64,000 nucleotides of DNA from an uncultured Aquimarina sp. (GTDB lineage: Bacteria > Bacteroidota > Bacteroidia > Flavobacteriales > Flavobacteriaceae), in contig CANMWA010000012.1 in NCBI GenBank assembly GCA_947501475.1, forward strand, positions 113,755 through 177,754. Direction: 5' to 3'. How positions within the stretch are numbered: the stretch's first letter is position 1; every line of letters starts with the position of its first letter. The notes beneath the pieces are model-generated. The model was given only the letters and a program-made list of their open reading frames with translations, was not told where the DNA came from and did not search any database. The position numbers were made by a program, and so were the translations under genes. Below, one piece after another: positions 8,806 to 19,188 of the stretch.

Positions 8806-9054
8806 TTAGTTTAAACTATCATTAAGAATGTTTGCTTTTTTACTAGAATCTATAACTTTTATCACATTTTTTTTTATAGTGTCTATAGGGCTCGTCTTTT
8901 TTGTTTCCCATTTTTTATTAGCTTCATGAACTCCCTCGGTAGCTTTAATAATTGATTTACCAAATAGGATTCCAGCATAATAATAAAATCCAATTACCAT
9001 AACTATAATTATTGTAATAGATGTAGTTATTAAAACAATTCTTCTTTTATTCAT
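8806..9054 (-). CDS. Small single-TM protein downstream of RHS gene; possible immunity protein
   Basis: This 82-residue protein has one N-terminal transmembrane helix (about 6-29) and a charged extracytoplasmic or cytoplasmic tail. No family is recognised. It starts 6 nt after the stop of the RHS-core gene, so it is the last gene of that operon. In polymorphic toxin systems the gene directly after the toxin's 3' end usually encodes the cognate immunity protein, and membrane immunity proteins are common; that role is inferred from position alone. A terminator closes the operon. Confidence 0.65.
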   Translation of the reverse strand: MNKRRIVLITTSITIIIVMVIGFYYYAGILFGKSIIKATEGVHEANKKWETKKTSPIDTIKKNVIKVIDSSKKANILNDSLN

Positions 9055-9060
9055 TTTGAA

Positions 9061-12000
9061 TTAGTCATTACAATTATCAACACATTTCTGATCTGTATAA
9101 TTTATTAACATTTCACCTTTAAAATCAATTCCTTTTATAGAAATTTCGAAGTTTTTAAATTGACCTCTATAGATACGAGTGAATTTTCGTTTATAGGTTT
9201 CGCCTTTTTCGTTTTTTGCTGTTGACGCAGAACCATCATAATCCAGATAAGCATCTGCAATATCGGCATCAATTAATGCACCAGACTGATCTAAAATAGT
9301 ATTAATTAAACGATTTAAATCTGCCTCGTCTTCACTCATAGATAAGGCTTCTTCTATTGTTTCCGGATTAATACTTTCTTTAGCTTTTTCAATTCCATAT
9401 TTTGCTATGAAATCTGGAATTTTAACTCCTCCAGGTTTAGTAATTGACCATGCTAATGCTCTATTTCCTGCTATATTATTTTCAGAAAGCTGTTGAGTTG
9501 ATCTTCCATCTTCTGAAAAAGTACCAGAAATAGTACCAATACCCTCGATAGCTATTCCATAATTTATGAAATTATTATTTCCTATATCTAAATTTATAGA
9601 TCCTAAAACATTAATAAATCTGTCATTCAGAGATATTTCTCCTAAGAAATGTATCGAAACCTTTTCTAACCCTTCTAATTCTACTGCATCTACAACTCTA
9701 TTTTCAGAGAAGTTATAGGTGCCATTATATACATAATCTTCTGCGAGAGGGTCAATTTGCCAAAACCTTCCTATTGATGGATCACTAACTCGATATTTCC
9801 ACTCATGGATATTTAATGCTAAATCTTCAGTAAGTTCTTGATCCTGAAAAGTTTTTCTGTTATTTTTCACACCTCTGATAGCATCATTATACCCTTTATG
9901 CTCTAAGCCAAAAGGATAATAATTACGCTCATGTAATATTTCGTGTGTATTATCGCCATCACCATCTACATCTGTATTATTTCTAACTTGGTCTACTTTA
10001 CCATCATTGTCACGATCTGAATACGATAATCTCACATTCTTAATTTGATCTTTATATTGATATACATACGTAAAACTTCCATCATTTTCTGATTCAATAT
10101 ATCCTTCAGGATGATTTAAAAAATCTAGATTTCCATTCTTATAGACATAATTACCAGTATAATCAGTTGTGGTTACAGCATTACCTTTGGTAGTTATTTT
10201 TCTTATTTTACTCCCAGTAGCATCATAAACATACCTAATATTTCCATTTTCAGATCCACTCACGGTAACTTTTGTTGGTAAATTTTGATGATTGTAGAGA
10301 ATTTCTGTAATTCCTTTGTTACGATCTAAAGTTAAATTACCATTGGCATCATATGTAAAGTCGATATTTGTATTAGTACCATCTTTAAACCCAAAAGTAT
10401 CATTTCCATTATCTGTTACTTTTAAAAGCCTGTTTGCATCATCGTATAAATAGACTAATTTATCCATATCTCCAAAAGAAGTCGCATTTGTATTGAGATG
10501 TCCTTTTCGATCTAGGTTTCTGATATTTCCATTTTTGTCATAGGTCACCCTAGATAAATTATATTTATTATCATTACTTATTCCGCTTGTAATTCTATTT
10601 AGTGCATCATATGTATATGAGTAACTTCTAGTGATATTGTCATTTGATGTTTTCCAAGAAGTACTAGATACATTACCGTTATATAATGGATTGGCTCCGC
10701 TATTATATTTTAAGGTATATCCAAAAAGGTCTCCGTTGGCTGTAGTCCCTTGGTTAACACCTTTAAGCCATCCTCTTATATTGTATGCATAATCAACTTG
10801 TTGTAATGGTTTATTTAAAGTATTTCCTACTTTTTTGTTATTTAATTTTCCAAGTTCATCATATGTGTTTGCAACAATTAATTCTCCTTCAACTTGAGCT
10901 ATAGAAGCTGAAAATGTTAGGTTTGATGCTGCTGTTGCATGAAAACCAGGTAACAAGGTTATTGTATTGTTAGCAACTTCATTTGTCGAAGTAGTTATTG
11001 TTTCAGATAATTGAGCATTATCAAGATTATTTGGATCTACATCTCCACAATTACTAGGGGACGAACCATTACCAATACATTGTCTATGTGTTAATAAACG
11101 ATTCATATTATCGTAAGTATATGTATCAATAGTTATGATTTTAGTATTTGTTCCTTTTTGATGACTAGTACGTGTTTTTAGAATATTTCCTGTAAAATCA
11201 TATTTATTTTCTACAATCTCGGTTGTGTTTAAATATGTATTAGCGGTATGTACATAAATTGGCCTTGCTTTGTAATCAAAATATGTTACTGTAGTGATCC
11301 AATGATTAGTTCCAACTACTCTTACTTTTGTTCCTGTACGTAAACTTTTAGTATTACCGGTTACAGCTTGACCAAATACAGATTGCGGATTGACAACATT
11401 ATGGTCAAAGACATAATCATCATAGTAATTAATAGAATATACCTTGTCAAAGCTTACAGGATATGCATTTTTACTATAATATACATCGGTACCTGCATAA
11501 GTATTTTTACCCGTTTTTGTAACATATTGCTTAGAAGCTGCATTGGCAGCATTTTGTAGAGTGGCTCTGCTTGCGGTATTATTTTCATCTATACCGGTGT
11601 AGGCAATTCTTTCAAAGACATCATAAACCGTAAATAACCATTTGTTCTCTGCTTTTAGTTTTGGATCTTGCGTCATTATCGCTCGATTAAGTTTATTGTA
11701 CACGATGTATTGTCGGGTATTAGCATCTCCTTTGCCGGGTATTAACTTTTCAATTATTCTGTTTTTCGAATCATACCTATATTGATAACATAGTTTATTC
11801 AATTCGGTAGTTGATATACCATCTGTGGTATTAACCTTTGGAGGGATAATAAAAGTTAAATTTCCGAAGGCATCATACACATAATAGGTGTCATGAGGTA
11901 CTTCTGTTTCTAGAGTTCCGTCATTATTTATATCGATATCTGCATATGTGCGTTTTAGTATCAGTCTATCTTCCTTGTCTTTAAACTCTTCACGAGTATG

Positions 12001-13659
12001 ATTTTTTGTTGTAGTACCTGGATGATTTTCATTATAAGTGATAGTTTTATACAGTTGCCCTGGATTATAAAAACTATTGGTATTAGATACTAGTTGTGGT
12101 ACCTGAGTGTTATTATTTGCAAAAGTTACTTTGAATAGCCTTACTTCTCGCTGAGCATTTGTTAAATAATCATACTGCATTTCATGGCCATTTCCGAATT
12201 TCCAACTTTCACCCGGTGCTGCTTGTTTTAAAACTCTGTTTAATAGTTCAACATCAAATTTTTTCTGAATGAAGGGATTTTTAGTGTTTTCATATTTAGC
12301 TGTATTATAAAAAACCTTTACTTCATTTAATGAATTTGGTTTTATATTACCACCTGTCGAAGTTTTAGCATAAGGAAGAAATTCTTTTTCTTGTCTTCCG
12401 GACGTGTCATAATCATAATGTGTAATAATATCTTGTTTTTGTCCACCTCCGCGTACAACAATTTCTTGTTTTGGTCTTCCTAACCCATCATGATAGGTTA
12501 CTGTCTTTATTTGTTGATTTTCACCAATGTTTAAATCAATAGTTGCACTTAGCCCTCCATTTCTAGGATATATAGGTACTAATTCATTGGTATAATAGAC
12601 CAACCAGTTATTTTCGATTTTTGCCTTATAAATGGTTTCATCTCCTTGATTACTTTTTATAGTTCCTAGTTCTATGTTTGGTATGGTTGAAGTACTTAGG
12701 TATTTTATTTGTCCTAGTTTTAAATTACAAGGAAGATCCCATCCGGCACTCATATTAAGCTTAACAGTTCCGTTAGTAATTGAAATAGAACTGCTACCTC
12801 CACCGCCTCCACCAGAATTACATTCATATGGGTTTCCTAATGAAGCAGAATAGTTTATCGTATTATTACCTGGGATTTGCTTTGTTAAAGTTGAACTGAC
12901 TCCTTTAATGATATGAGCAGAGTAAAAAATTAATCTTCTATTTTTTATTTTAGCTTTATAAATGGTATAATCTCCTTTATTACTACGTAAGGCACCTAAT
13001 TCCATATCAGGAATTGTTTGTCCAGTTAAGGTTTTGATTACCCCTAGATAAGGTCCGCAATTACTTAGACCACTTATGTTTTCATTGTATTGTACGTTTA
13101 GATCTATACTACCGTCGTTTCTTATAATAAGATGCCCTTCTCCAAATTTATTTCCTCCAGGACATTTGGCCACTAATCCATCTAAGGATATATGCTCCCA
13201 ATTGTATGAGTTGTTTCCAGGAATTTGTTTTCTAATGTTTGTGATAATCCCACCAACATAATATTTTGAATATAATATAAGTTCGTTATTACGTAATTTA
13301 GCTTTAAACCCATTTGGTTTTCCACTGGTTAGCATGTCACCTAGCTCTATTGTTCCTTTTAGCGGTGGGTTTATTGGAAGAATTTTTGCTCTTCCTAGTT
13401 TTAATCTACCTGGATCCCAACCTCCACTAAAACTAATTTTTAAAACATTATTAGTGATATTAGAAGAAAATCCACCGCCACCACCAGAGCCAGAAATAAG
13501 AAAATCTGATATTCCCGAGCTTATAGAAAAATCCTGATGATCTGAAGGTATGTTCTTTATTTCTGTATTGTAAACAGTTTCTTGGATATAATTTTCAGTA
13601 TTAGTCTGTCCATATATTGTAATGGTCAAGACAAATATTAGGTATAAGATTTTTTTCAT
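9061..13659 (-). CDS. RHS repeat-associated core domain protein with variable C-terminal tail
   Basis: This 1532-residue exported protein has a signal peptide (about 1-18, ending IYGQ). The N-terminal third holds three related modules, each with IELG/MELG followed by an AKI/AKL strand and KQIPGNN or a variant, separated by glycine runs. The middle is a long array of YD/RHS repeats (YDYDTSGRQ, YDANGNLTLDRN), interrupted by a segment LLPGFHATAASNLTFSA that resembles the GFHA-type repeat of Bacteroidota surface proteins. The RHS core ends at residue about 1332 (GRFWQIDPLAEDYVYNGTYN, then ENRVVDAVELEGLE). The remaining 200 residues are unlike RHS and end in a two-Cys tail CVDNCND. By analogy with RHS toxins this tail is the effector enclosed in the RHS shell, but I recognise no toxin motif. 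It follows the YD-repeat gene by 9 nt. Confidence 0.88.
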   Translation of the reverse strand: MKKILYLIFVLTITIYGQTNTENYIQETVYNTEIKNIPSDHQDFSISSGISDFLISGSGGGGGFSSNITNNVLKISFSGGWDPGRLKLGRAKILPINPPLKGTIELGDMLTSGKPNGFKAKLRNNELILYSKYYVGGIITNIRKQIPGNNSYNWEHISLDGLVAKCPGGNKFGEGHLIIRNDGSIDLNVQYNENISGLSNCGPYLGVIKTLTGQTIPDMELGALRSNKGDYTIYKAKIKNRRLIFYSAHIIKGVSSTLTKQIPGNNTINYSASLGNPYECNSGGGGGGSSSISITNGTVKLNMSAGWDLPCNLKLGQIKYLSTSTIPNIELGTIKSNQGDETIYKAKIENNWLVYYTNELVPIYPRNGGLSATIDLNIGENQQIKTVTYHDGLGRPKQEIVVRGGGQKQDIITHYDYDTSGRQEKEFLPYAKTSTGGNIKPNSLNEVKVFYNTAKYENTKNPFIQKKFDVELLNRVLKQAAPGESWKFGNGHEMQYDYLTNAQREVRLFKVTFANNNTQVPQLVSNTNSFYNPGQLYKTITYNENHPGTTTKNHTREEFKDKEDRLILKRTYADIDINNDGTLETEVPHDTYYVYDAFGNLTFIIPPKVNTTDGISTTELNKLCYQYRYDSKNRIIEKLIPGKGDANTRQYIVYNKLNRAIMTQDPKLKAENKWLFTVYDVFERIAYTGIDENNTASRATLQNAANAASKQYVTKTGKNTYAGTDVYYSKNAYPVSFDKVYSINYYDDYVFDHNVVNPQSVFGQAVTGNTKSLRTGTKVRVVGTNHWITTVTYFDYKARPIYVHTANTYLNTTEIVENKYDFTGNILKTRTSHQKGTNTKIITIDTYTYDNMNRLLTHRQCIGNGSSPSNCGDVDPNNLDNAQLSETITTSTNEVANNTITLLPGFHATAASNLTFSASIAQVEGELIVANTYDELGKLNNKKVGNTLNKPLQQVDYAYNIRGWLKGVNQGTTANGDLFGYTLKYNSGANPLYNGNVSSTSWKTSNDNITRSYSYTYDALNRITSGISNDNKYNLSRVTYDKNGNIRNLDRKGHLNTNATSFGDMDKLVYLYDDANRLLKVTDNGNDTFGFKDGTNTNIDFTYDANGNLTLDRNKGITEILYNHQNLPTKVTVSGSENGNIRYVYDATGSKIRKITTKGNAVTTTDYTGNYVYKNGNLDFLNHPEGYIESENDGSFTYVYQYKDQIKNVRLSYSDRDNDGKVDQVRNNTDVDGDGDNTHEILHERNYYPFGLEHKGYNDAIRGVKNNRKTFQDQELTEDLALNIHEWKYRVSDPSIGRFWQIDPLAEDYVYNGTYNFSENRVVDAVELEGLEKVSIHFLGEISLNDRFINVLGSINLDIGNNNFINYGIAIEGIGTISGTFSEDGRSTQQLSENNIAGNRALAWSITKPGGVKIPDFIAKYGIEKAKESINPETIEEALSMSEDEADLNRLINTILDQSGALIDADIADAYLDYDGSASTAKNEKGETYKRKFTRIYRGQFKNFEISIKGIDFKGEMLINYTDQKCVDNCND

Positions 13660-13668
13660 TAGTAGCGA

Positions 13669-16600
13669 TTAATTTTGTGGTTGGTAGTTATAATCATTTT
13701 TTGAAACAACATTTTCTTCATCATCTTTTGTTGCCTTTAATCTTTTATATTCATCATAGATATAATATGTTGAATAGCCTCGCGGATCGGTAATACTTGT
13801 TACACCTACTAATGGATCATAGGTATATGTCGTAATCATAGCCTTTGGTATATCATTTCTTAACTTATCAAGAGCGAGCCTAAGTGTACCTTCATAACCC
13901 AAATAACCTGTAGTTTGATCTTTATCATTATCAGACTTGTTTTTTAGATTATTGATGTATTGAGAAATGTCTGAATACGATGCATTTTCAATTTTGGCGA
14001 TCGGAAACGTTTCATTATATCCCCAAATTATGCATGAAGGCTCATAATCCTTGGCTGCTAGTTCAGTAATGTTTCCTTTATCATCATACCTTTTGTAATT
14101 TAAGATTTCATGATATCCACTATCTATATTTAAGTTAGACCCACTAGCGGTGGCATACGTATAAGAGGAATAAGATTTTTTTGATTCTAAATCCCAAGTA
14201 CGTTTAGGCACAAATGCTTTATAATTTTGAGAAGATATGTGATCTGTAGTTGTTATTTGCTTAAACTCATTGATGGTTCCATATGTAGCAAATGATTCTG
14301 CACTATTAACTTCTTCTATTATTGGAGATATATAATTTGAATCTGCCATTTTTGCATAAATATTTCTGTTATCAGTTTCAATCCACTGCCCAGAAATATC
14401 GTCAAATTCGAATCCTAAATATCCTCGTCTAAAATTGAATGGATATTTATAAAAAGTATGATTCACATTATTTTTACTATCCGTAAATGTTTTTTGAGTA
14501 ATCATTGTTGGATATATGTTATTGTACGTAAGTGAAGTTGTTTTTTTCAACACCTCACTTCTTGAGGTACTATAAAATTCTTCTTCGCTTTTTGTTAATT
14601 GATATGCGCTATTTTTTATAGTATACATACCTATATTATATAGATTATACCAACCAATTGAATATAACTGTCCAGTTGAAGGGTTACATTGCTGTCTTAG
14701 AGTCTTTAACAACGTATTTATTTTTAGTCCTTTGGTGCTTTTAAGTCTATTGAAATTGATCTCAGAATAGTGATTAATTAATTTATAAAGGATATCTCCG
14801 TTAGTATTATAAATGCTTTTTTCCTTTAATAAGCCTCTTTCATGACTTTTTGATATTGAAGGAGGAGCATAGGGGCTACCCAGAGGATTAAGATATTCTA
14901 TTGGGCTACCACCTGTATTGTCACCACTTCCTCTTAATAAATATTGTAAATAATCATTAGAATTGATAATATCTGGATTTGTAGTTTTATTAGTGAATTT
15001 ATTTTGCTCAGTACTACCATCTGGATTTAAAACATTTACTTCAGAATATCCAACATTAGATCCATTTAAATCAAAAAGATGGTTTAAAGAACTAGATTTT
15101 ATGAGTTTTCCATTACACGATACTTCTTGAGAATTACAATTGGCAGGACTATTAGGTATCGTTCGTCTAAAAAATAGTTTTTTAGTAGTCATATATATCG
15201 GTCTTCTGAACTCTGAACCACTACTAATACTTTGATTATTTCTTAGATTATATGCATATTTTTTGATAATAGAGTTAGTGTCGCCAGGATTTTGTGTAAC
15301 TGACTTAATTCTTAACCCTCCTGTCTTATTATTTCTTGAGTTATCCCTAAACTCGTTTAACTCATATTTAAATTCTGTAAAGCCACCTGTTTTATAGGTT
15401 ATTTTTTCTAAAACATTTGATTTTGTTGCAGCTTCTTTTGGTAACCGAAAATTATATATTTCTGTAAAAGGATTAGTTCTTGGCGCTAAATACTGTTGGT
15501 TTAATTTATTGAAGTAACCCCAGTGATCAATCTGAGGAGATTTTCTTGAAGGCAAGTTGCTAGGATTATATCCAAATCCATATTTTAATTCAGAAGTTCC
15601 AGAACTATTCTTCTCATATACTTTGTTTAATTTTAATCGTTTGCATGTGTAATCATTAGAAGCGCAATTATTAGCAACAAAATAGCTTTGATTAAAAATG
15701 ATTTTATTGATATATTTAGAATCATAGTTAGAAAAAAGACTTATTTCAGTCAGTTTTTTTGAGTTTTTATAATCTTGTCTGCCATTGGTATAAATGAAGT
15801 CAATATATCCTTGTTGATTAGATATTTTTTGAAGGTATACTGGCCTTTCTATTGTATTAGTCATTTTTGTAGTTACATAACCAGAACCACAGGTAAGAGC
15901 TTCATAACTCTCTATTTCGATTACATCTTCTGTAGACGTACCTCTAATATAATTAAACGCTACCTTTTCTCCTGTAGGATGTTGTATTTCGTCTAGGTAC
16001 CAAGATGATATAAAATTTGATGTTACAGAAGGAAAATTACCGTGTTTAATTACACTATTGCTTTTTTCTTTGGAGTTCTTTGTGATTCCGAATTTATATT
16101 TGATACCATCCTTTGTAATTATAGTCCAATAGTCATCTTTTTTTCTTGGTCCAATAGCTGGTATGATCCTAATATCCTGTTCAGAATACATAATGATATC
16201 CCCATCTGCATTAAAGGTAAATTTTCCTGAATAGTTTAAGAAATGAAAATAATAGACATCAGGCTCAGAGTCATAGTAATTTGAACCAAACCTAAAAATA
16301 TCGATGGCAGGAATTTCTGAAAAATTTTTATTGGCAATTTTTTTTCCAATATTTTCTTCACCAATGTACCCTTTTATTTCCTCATCTGGTAAGCCTCTAA
16401 CTACTCTGGTGATAACTCCACCTGCATTTAATGACCATCCTAATCCTACCGAACTGGATATATCCTTTACTTTAATACCCGATGCATGGTATTTTATACT
16501 TACGGGTAATGATAGATTATTTCCTTTTAATTCTGTCAATTCAAGATTTATTTCAGGAACACCAGTATATAAATTAACAGGTATCTCTACATATCTGGCT

Positions 16601-16716
16601 AGTGCAGATGCTTCTGGAGAAGGAGGGAATACATGCTCGTATTTTTGAAAGATTGATTGTTGAGAATATAAACTTGCACCAACAATGAGTAACAGAAACT
16701 TTATTTTTTGTATCAT
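13669..16716 (-). CDS. RHS/YD-repeat domain protein (TcB-like partner)
   Basis: This 1015-residue exported protein has a signal peptide (about 1-18, ending LYSQ). Near residue 45 it has the Bacteroidota signature PVNLYTGVPEINLELTEL, then SIKYHASGIKV and GLGWSLNAGG, the N-terminal SpvB/RHS-like opening. It ends with YD repeats (YTYDPLVGVTSITDPRGYST, YYIYDEYKRL). In Bacteroidota such proteins commonly precede a second RHS gene that carries the core and toxin tail, as here. It probably builds part of a surface-exposed or secreted shell. No sorting domain is visible. It lies in one operon with the fibre-like gene 20 nt upstream and the RHS-core gene 9 nt downstream. Confidence 0.85.
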   Translation of the reverse strand: MIQKIKFLLLIVGASLYSQQSIFQKYEHVFPPSPEASALARYVEIPVNLYTGVPEINLELTELKGNNLSLPVSIKYHASGIKVKDISSSVGLGWSLNAGGVITRVVRGLPDEEIKGYIGEENIGKKIANKNFSEIPAIDIFRFGSNYYDSEPDVYYFHFLNYSGKFTFNADGDIIMYSEQDIRIIPAIGPRKKDDYWTIITKDGIKYKFGITKNSKEKSNSVIKHGNFPSVTSNFISSWYLDEIQHPTGEKVAFNYIRGTSTEDVIEIESYEALTCGSGYVTTKMTNTIERPVYLQKISNQQGYIDFIYTNGRQDYKNSKKLTEISLFSNYDSKYINKIIFNQSYFVANNCASNDYTCKRLKLNKVYEKNSSGTSELKYGFGYNPSNLPSRKSPQIDHWGYFNKLNQQYLAPRTNPFTEIYNFRLPKEAATKSNVLEKITYKTGGFTEFKYELNEFRDNSRNNKTGGLRIKSVTQNPGDTNSIIKKYAYNLRNNQSISSGSEFRRPIYMTTKKLFFRRTIPNSPANCNSQEVSCNGKLIKSSSLNHLFDLNGSNVGYSEVNVLNPDGSTEQNKFTNKTTNPDIINSNDYLQYLLRGSGDNTGGSPIEYLNPLGSPYAPPSISKSHERGLLKEKSIYNTNGDILYKLINHYSEINFNRLKSTKGLKINTLLKTLRQQCNPSTGQLYSIGWYNLYNIGMYTIKNSAYQLTKSEEEFYSTSRSEVLKKTTSLTYNNIYPTMITQKTFTDSKNNVNHTFYKYPFNFRRGYLGFEFDDISGQWIETDNRNIYAKMADSNYISPIIEEVNSAESFATYGTINEFKQITTTDHISSQNYKAFVPKRTWDLESKKSYSSYTYATASGSNLNIDSGYHEILNYKRYDDKGNITELAAKDYEPSCIIWGYNETFPIAKIENASYSDISQYINNLKNKSDNDKDQTTGYLGYEGTLRLALDKLRNDIPKAMITTYTYDPLVGVTSITDPRGYSTYYIYDEYKRLKATKDDEENVVSKNDYNYQPQN

Positions 16717-16736
16717 CTTGTATTTTGCTCTTTTAA

Positions 16737-17618
16737 TTACTTGGTTAGCAGTATTTCTATAGTTTTTAATCGAACTTCTAGATCTTGATTCTTGGTTTGT
16801 AGTTGTTGATTCACTTGCTGTTGTTGCTGCAATTGCTTTTCTTGAGCAATAGTGTATAATGTGAGCTCTTCGATTTTTTCAAGCAGTTTTGCATTCATTT
16901 CTCCTAAATAGATTCCATTTTCTTTTACTTCAGCTGCAGAAGGAATGTTTTGTAGATGTCCTTTGTTTTTGATATGATTTTCTACTTCGAGGAGTGTAGG
17001 GAGTATGTAATTTTCTTTAAAAACATAATCGGCCCAGCCTCCTACTTTTACTTTTACTTCGCTAGCGGTTAGTTTTCCTTTAATTCCTAAGTGACCTTGA
17101 TCACCATCAAGGTACATTGCATAATAATTAGGTTTTGTTGCAGATCTACCTGTTCCCCAATAATAATTGCCATTATCATGAAATCCGAACATTAATTCTT
17201 TTGCATCTCCAGGCTTAAATACTATGGCACCATGACTACCACCTGTAAATTCAATTTTGTTTTGATAGCCATTTACTGATGGTATAGGATTAGCTCCATC
17301 AATTTTTAGAGAGTTAACGGTAGTTTTTCCATTTACATCTAGTTTTGAAGATGGGACTGTAGTTCCTATACCCATATTTCCATCAACATAAAGGCCTTTC
17401 CCCATTAATCTTGTACCTTCTGTAAAATCACCTCCATAATTAAGGTGTAATACTGTGGCACCACTTACAATTGCTCTTTTCCATGTTTGATCACCAGAAA
17501 TATACCTACGCATTCGTAAATCCCCATAATCATTATTAAGATTAAAAGCATTATTGGATAGTTGACCAAATGTTAAAATAGGTAATAGTAGTCCTAAAAA
17601 TAGAAGTGATTTTTTCAT
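16737..17618 (-). CDS. Fibre-like exported protein with C-terminal coiled coil
   Basis: This 293-residue protein has a signal peptide (about 1-18, ending LTFGQ). It has repetitive beta-type sequence with GNMGIGTTVPSSKLDVNGK, a pattern shared with phage tail-fibre-like and adhesin stalks in Bacteroidota. The C-terminus carries a conserved WADYVF...LPTLLEVENHIKNKGHL block followed by a Gln-rich coiled coil (about 250-293). It is the first gene of the RHS operon, so it may tether or display the RHS proteins; this is inferred from position. No attachment or sorting domain is visible. Confidence 0.8.
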   Translation of the reverse strand: MKKSLLFLGLLLPILTFGQLSNNAFNLNNDYGDLRMRRYISGDQTWKRAIVSGATVLHLNYGGDFTEGTRLMGKGLYVDGNMGIGTTVPSSKLDVNGKTTVNSLKIDGANPIPSVNGYQNKIEFTGGSHGAIVFKPGDAKELMFGFHDNGNYYWGTGRSATKPNYYAMYLDGDQGHLGIKGKLTASEVKVKVGGWADYVFKENYILPTLLEVENHIKNKGHLQNIPSAAEVKENGIYLGEMNAKLLEKIEELTLYTIAQEKQLQQQQQVNQQLQTKNQDLEVRLKTIEILLTK

Positions 17619-17864
17619 TTAAATTATTAATTTGATTGATTGTATATAGGTTTACCTTTAGTTGTTGATTAGTACAACTAGTTTATTATTTTGATTAAAA
17701 ATTTTGTTTTGTTATAGCAAGAAATCAAAAGTTCTTATACCAGTTTTGGAGGTAAAAAAACATTTAGAATTGATATAGTAGTTATTGTAGATTAGGCACT
17801 GCAATAATAGTACTGAAGAAGGATGTATGAGTTCTGGATATGTATATAGTTAAAGATCCAGAAC

Positions 17865-18971
17865 TTATTTTTTTAACTTTTTATATTGATTTGGAGTCTG
17901 ACCAGAGAATTTTTTGAACGTAGTATAGAAATTAGATTTTGATTTAAAACCACATTCTAACCCAATAGATTCTATAGTGTAATTGTTAAAATGGTCATCA
18001 GTCAACATTCTTTTTGATGCTTCTACACGTAATTCATTTATATGATCATTAAAACTTTTCGTGGTATGTATATTAACAAGTTGAGATAGATAACCACTAC
18101 TAATCTCAAATTTATCGGCAATTGTATTAAGGCTAATATCTGCTAATAGATATTTTTTTTCATCAATAATATAATCATTGATTTTTTTAAATGTTGTAGC
18201 CCCGGTTTTTTTTGATGTCTGTATGTTTTGAAGCTTTTCAAGTCTTTTATGCGAAGAAGATCTTTGTATACCAACATATCCAACCCAATAAATCCATACT
18301 GAAAGAGATATAAAGAAAGGGTACGCATAAAAAGATTCTTTCATATCGACAAAAATCCCTATTATTACAGATATCAAACCTAATGAAACTATTGCTATAC
18401 CTATATAAACGAGGTTTTTTAACCAAACAGTTTCTTGCTGTACTTTCTCTATTGTATTAACATTACTATTCTCATAGTTTATTATCATTCTAAACATGAT
18501 ATAAACCACCAAGGGTATATAAATGAATGAAACTAAATTGGTGTACAAAAATAAACCCCTGCGGTAATAATCTGTTATACTATAATTGTGATCAAAATAC
18601 GCTTGATAAACAAATTGAATTAGATGTACTATTGTAATAATAAAGAAAGGACCTATTAGATAAAACAACTCCTTTTTATTTAGCATTTCTTTCTTTAAAA
18701 AATTGCGAGTAAACAAATAAAACATAGGAGCAACCAACCATTGCCACGGAATATATGTCCTCCTAATTATTGAATCAACAGAAAAATAATTTACATCAAT
18801 GAGTATGTGTTGAATATTACTAAGTGATAAGAAAAGTACAGTTAATCCAAGAAAAACAGAGCTCTTGGATTGAAATTTTTTTGCAAAAACAACGATATAA
18901 CTAAAAATTACACCTTGTATCGATCCAAATAAAATCAGAAGTTGAAAAAAATTAAAATTGATATTTTCCAA
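17865..18971 (-). CDS. AraC-type regulator with N-terminal membrane domain
   Basis: This is a 368-residue protein. Residues about 5-245 contain seven hydrophobic helices, and residues about 265-366 form an AraC/XylS double helix-turn-helix domain (ISSGYLSQLVN, then SIGLECGFKSKSNFYTTFKK and TPNQYKK). Membrane-bound AraC regulators of this design are common in Bacteroidota and are thought to sense a ligand or membrane state. Targets cannot be told from the sequence. It stands alone between the RHS operon and the leu operon. A GTTCTGGAT hairpin at 17831-17864 touches its stop codon but has its T-run on the other strand. Confidence 0.85.
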   Translation of the reverse strand: MENINFNFFQLLILFGSIQGVIFSYIVVFAKKFQSKSSVFLGLTVLFLSLSNIQHILIDVNYFSVDSIIRRTYIPWQWLVAPMFYLFTRNFLKKEMLNKKELFYLIGPFFIITIVHLIQFVYQAYFDHNYSITDYYRRGLFLYTNLVSFIYIPLVVYIMFRMIINYENSNVNTIEKVQQETVWLKNLVYIGIAIVSLGLISVIIGIFVDMKESFYAYPFFISLSVWIYWVGYVGIQRSSSHKRLEKLQNIQTSKKTGATTFKKINDYIIDEKKYLLADISLNTIADKFEISSGYLSQLVNIHTTKSFNDHINELRVEASKRMLTDDHFNNYTIESIGLECGFKSKSNFYTTFKKFSGQTPNQYKKLKK

Positions 18972-19125
18972 AAGATAGTCGAGTTATATTCTAATGTACA
19001 TATTTTTCTTAAACTTACACAAATATGTATATTTTTTTACTATTGAAGATTATAAACAAAATAAAAATATGATAAAATATGCAGTTTGTTTTGTAAGCGA
19101 TTATATATCATTATTATGTAAAAAT

Positions 19126-19162
19126 AAAAGCAATCTATAACATCATGTTATAGATTGCTTTT
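19126..19162 (-). terminator. Terminator of the leu operon
   Basis: A perfect 18-bp stem (19126-19143 with 19145-19162) has a 1-nt centre; T-rich sequence follows on the minus strand. It lies 27 nt beyond the leuB stop. Confidence 0.85.
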
Positions 19163-19188
19163 TTATAAACAGAAATATTACTAAAAAA

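Noticed and set aside
11368..13537. Short open frames on the plus strand opposite the RHS-core gene
   Set aside because: They have no promoter or protein-like pattern and are explained by the repetitive coding sequence on the other strand.
17831..17864. Hairpin as terminator of the AraC-type gene
   Set aside because: The stem GTTCTGGAT/ATCCAGAAC is real, but the T-run is on the plus strand while the gene is on the minus strand.
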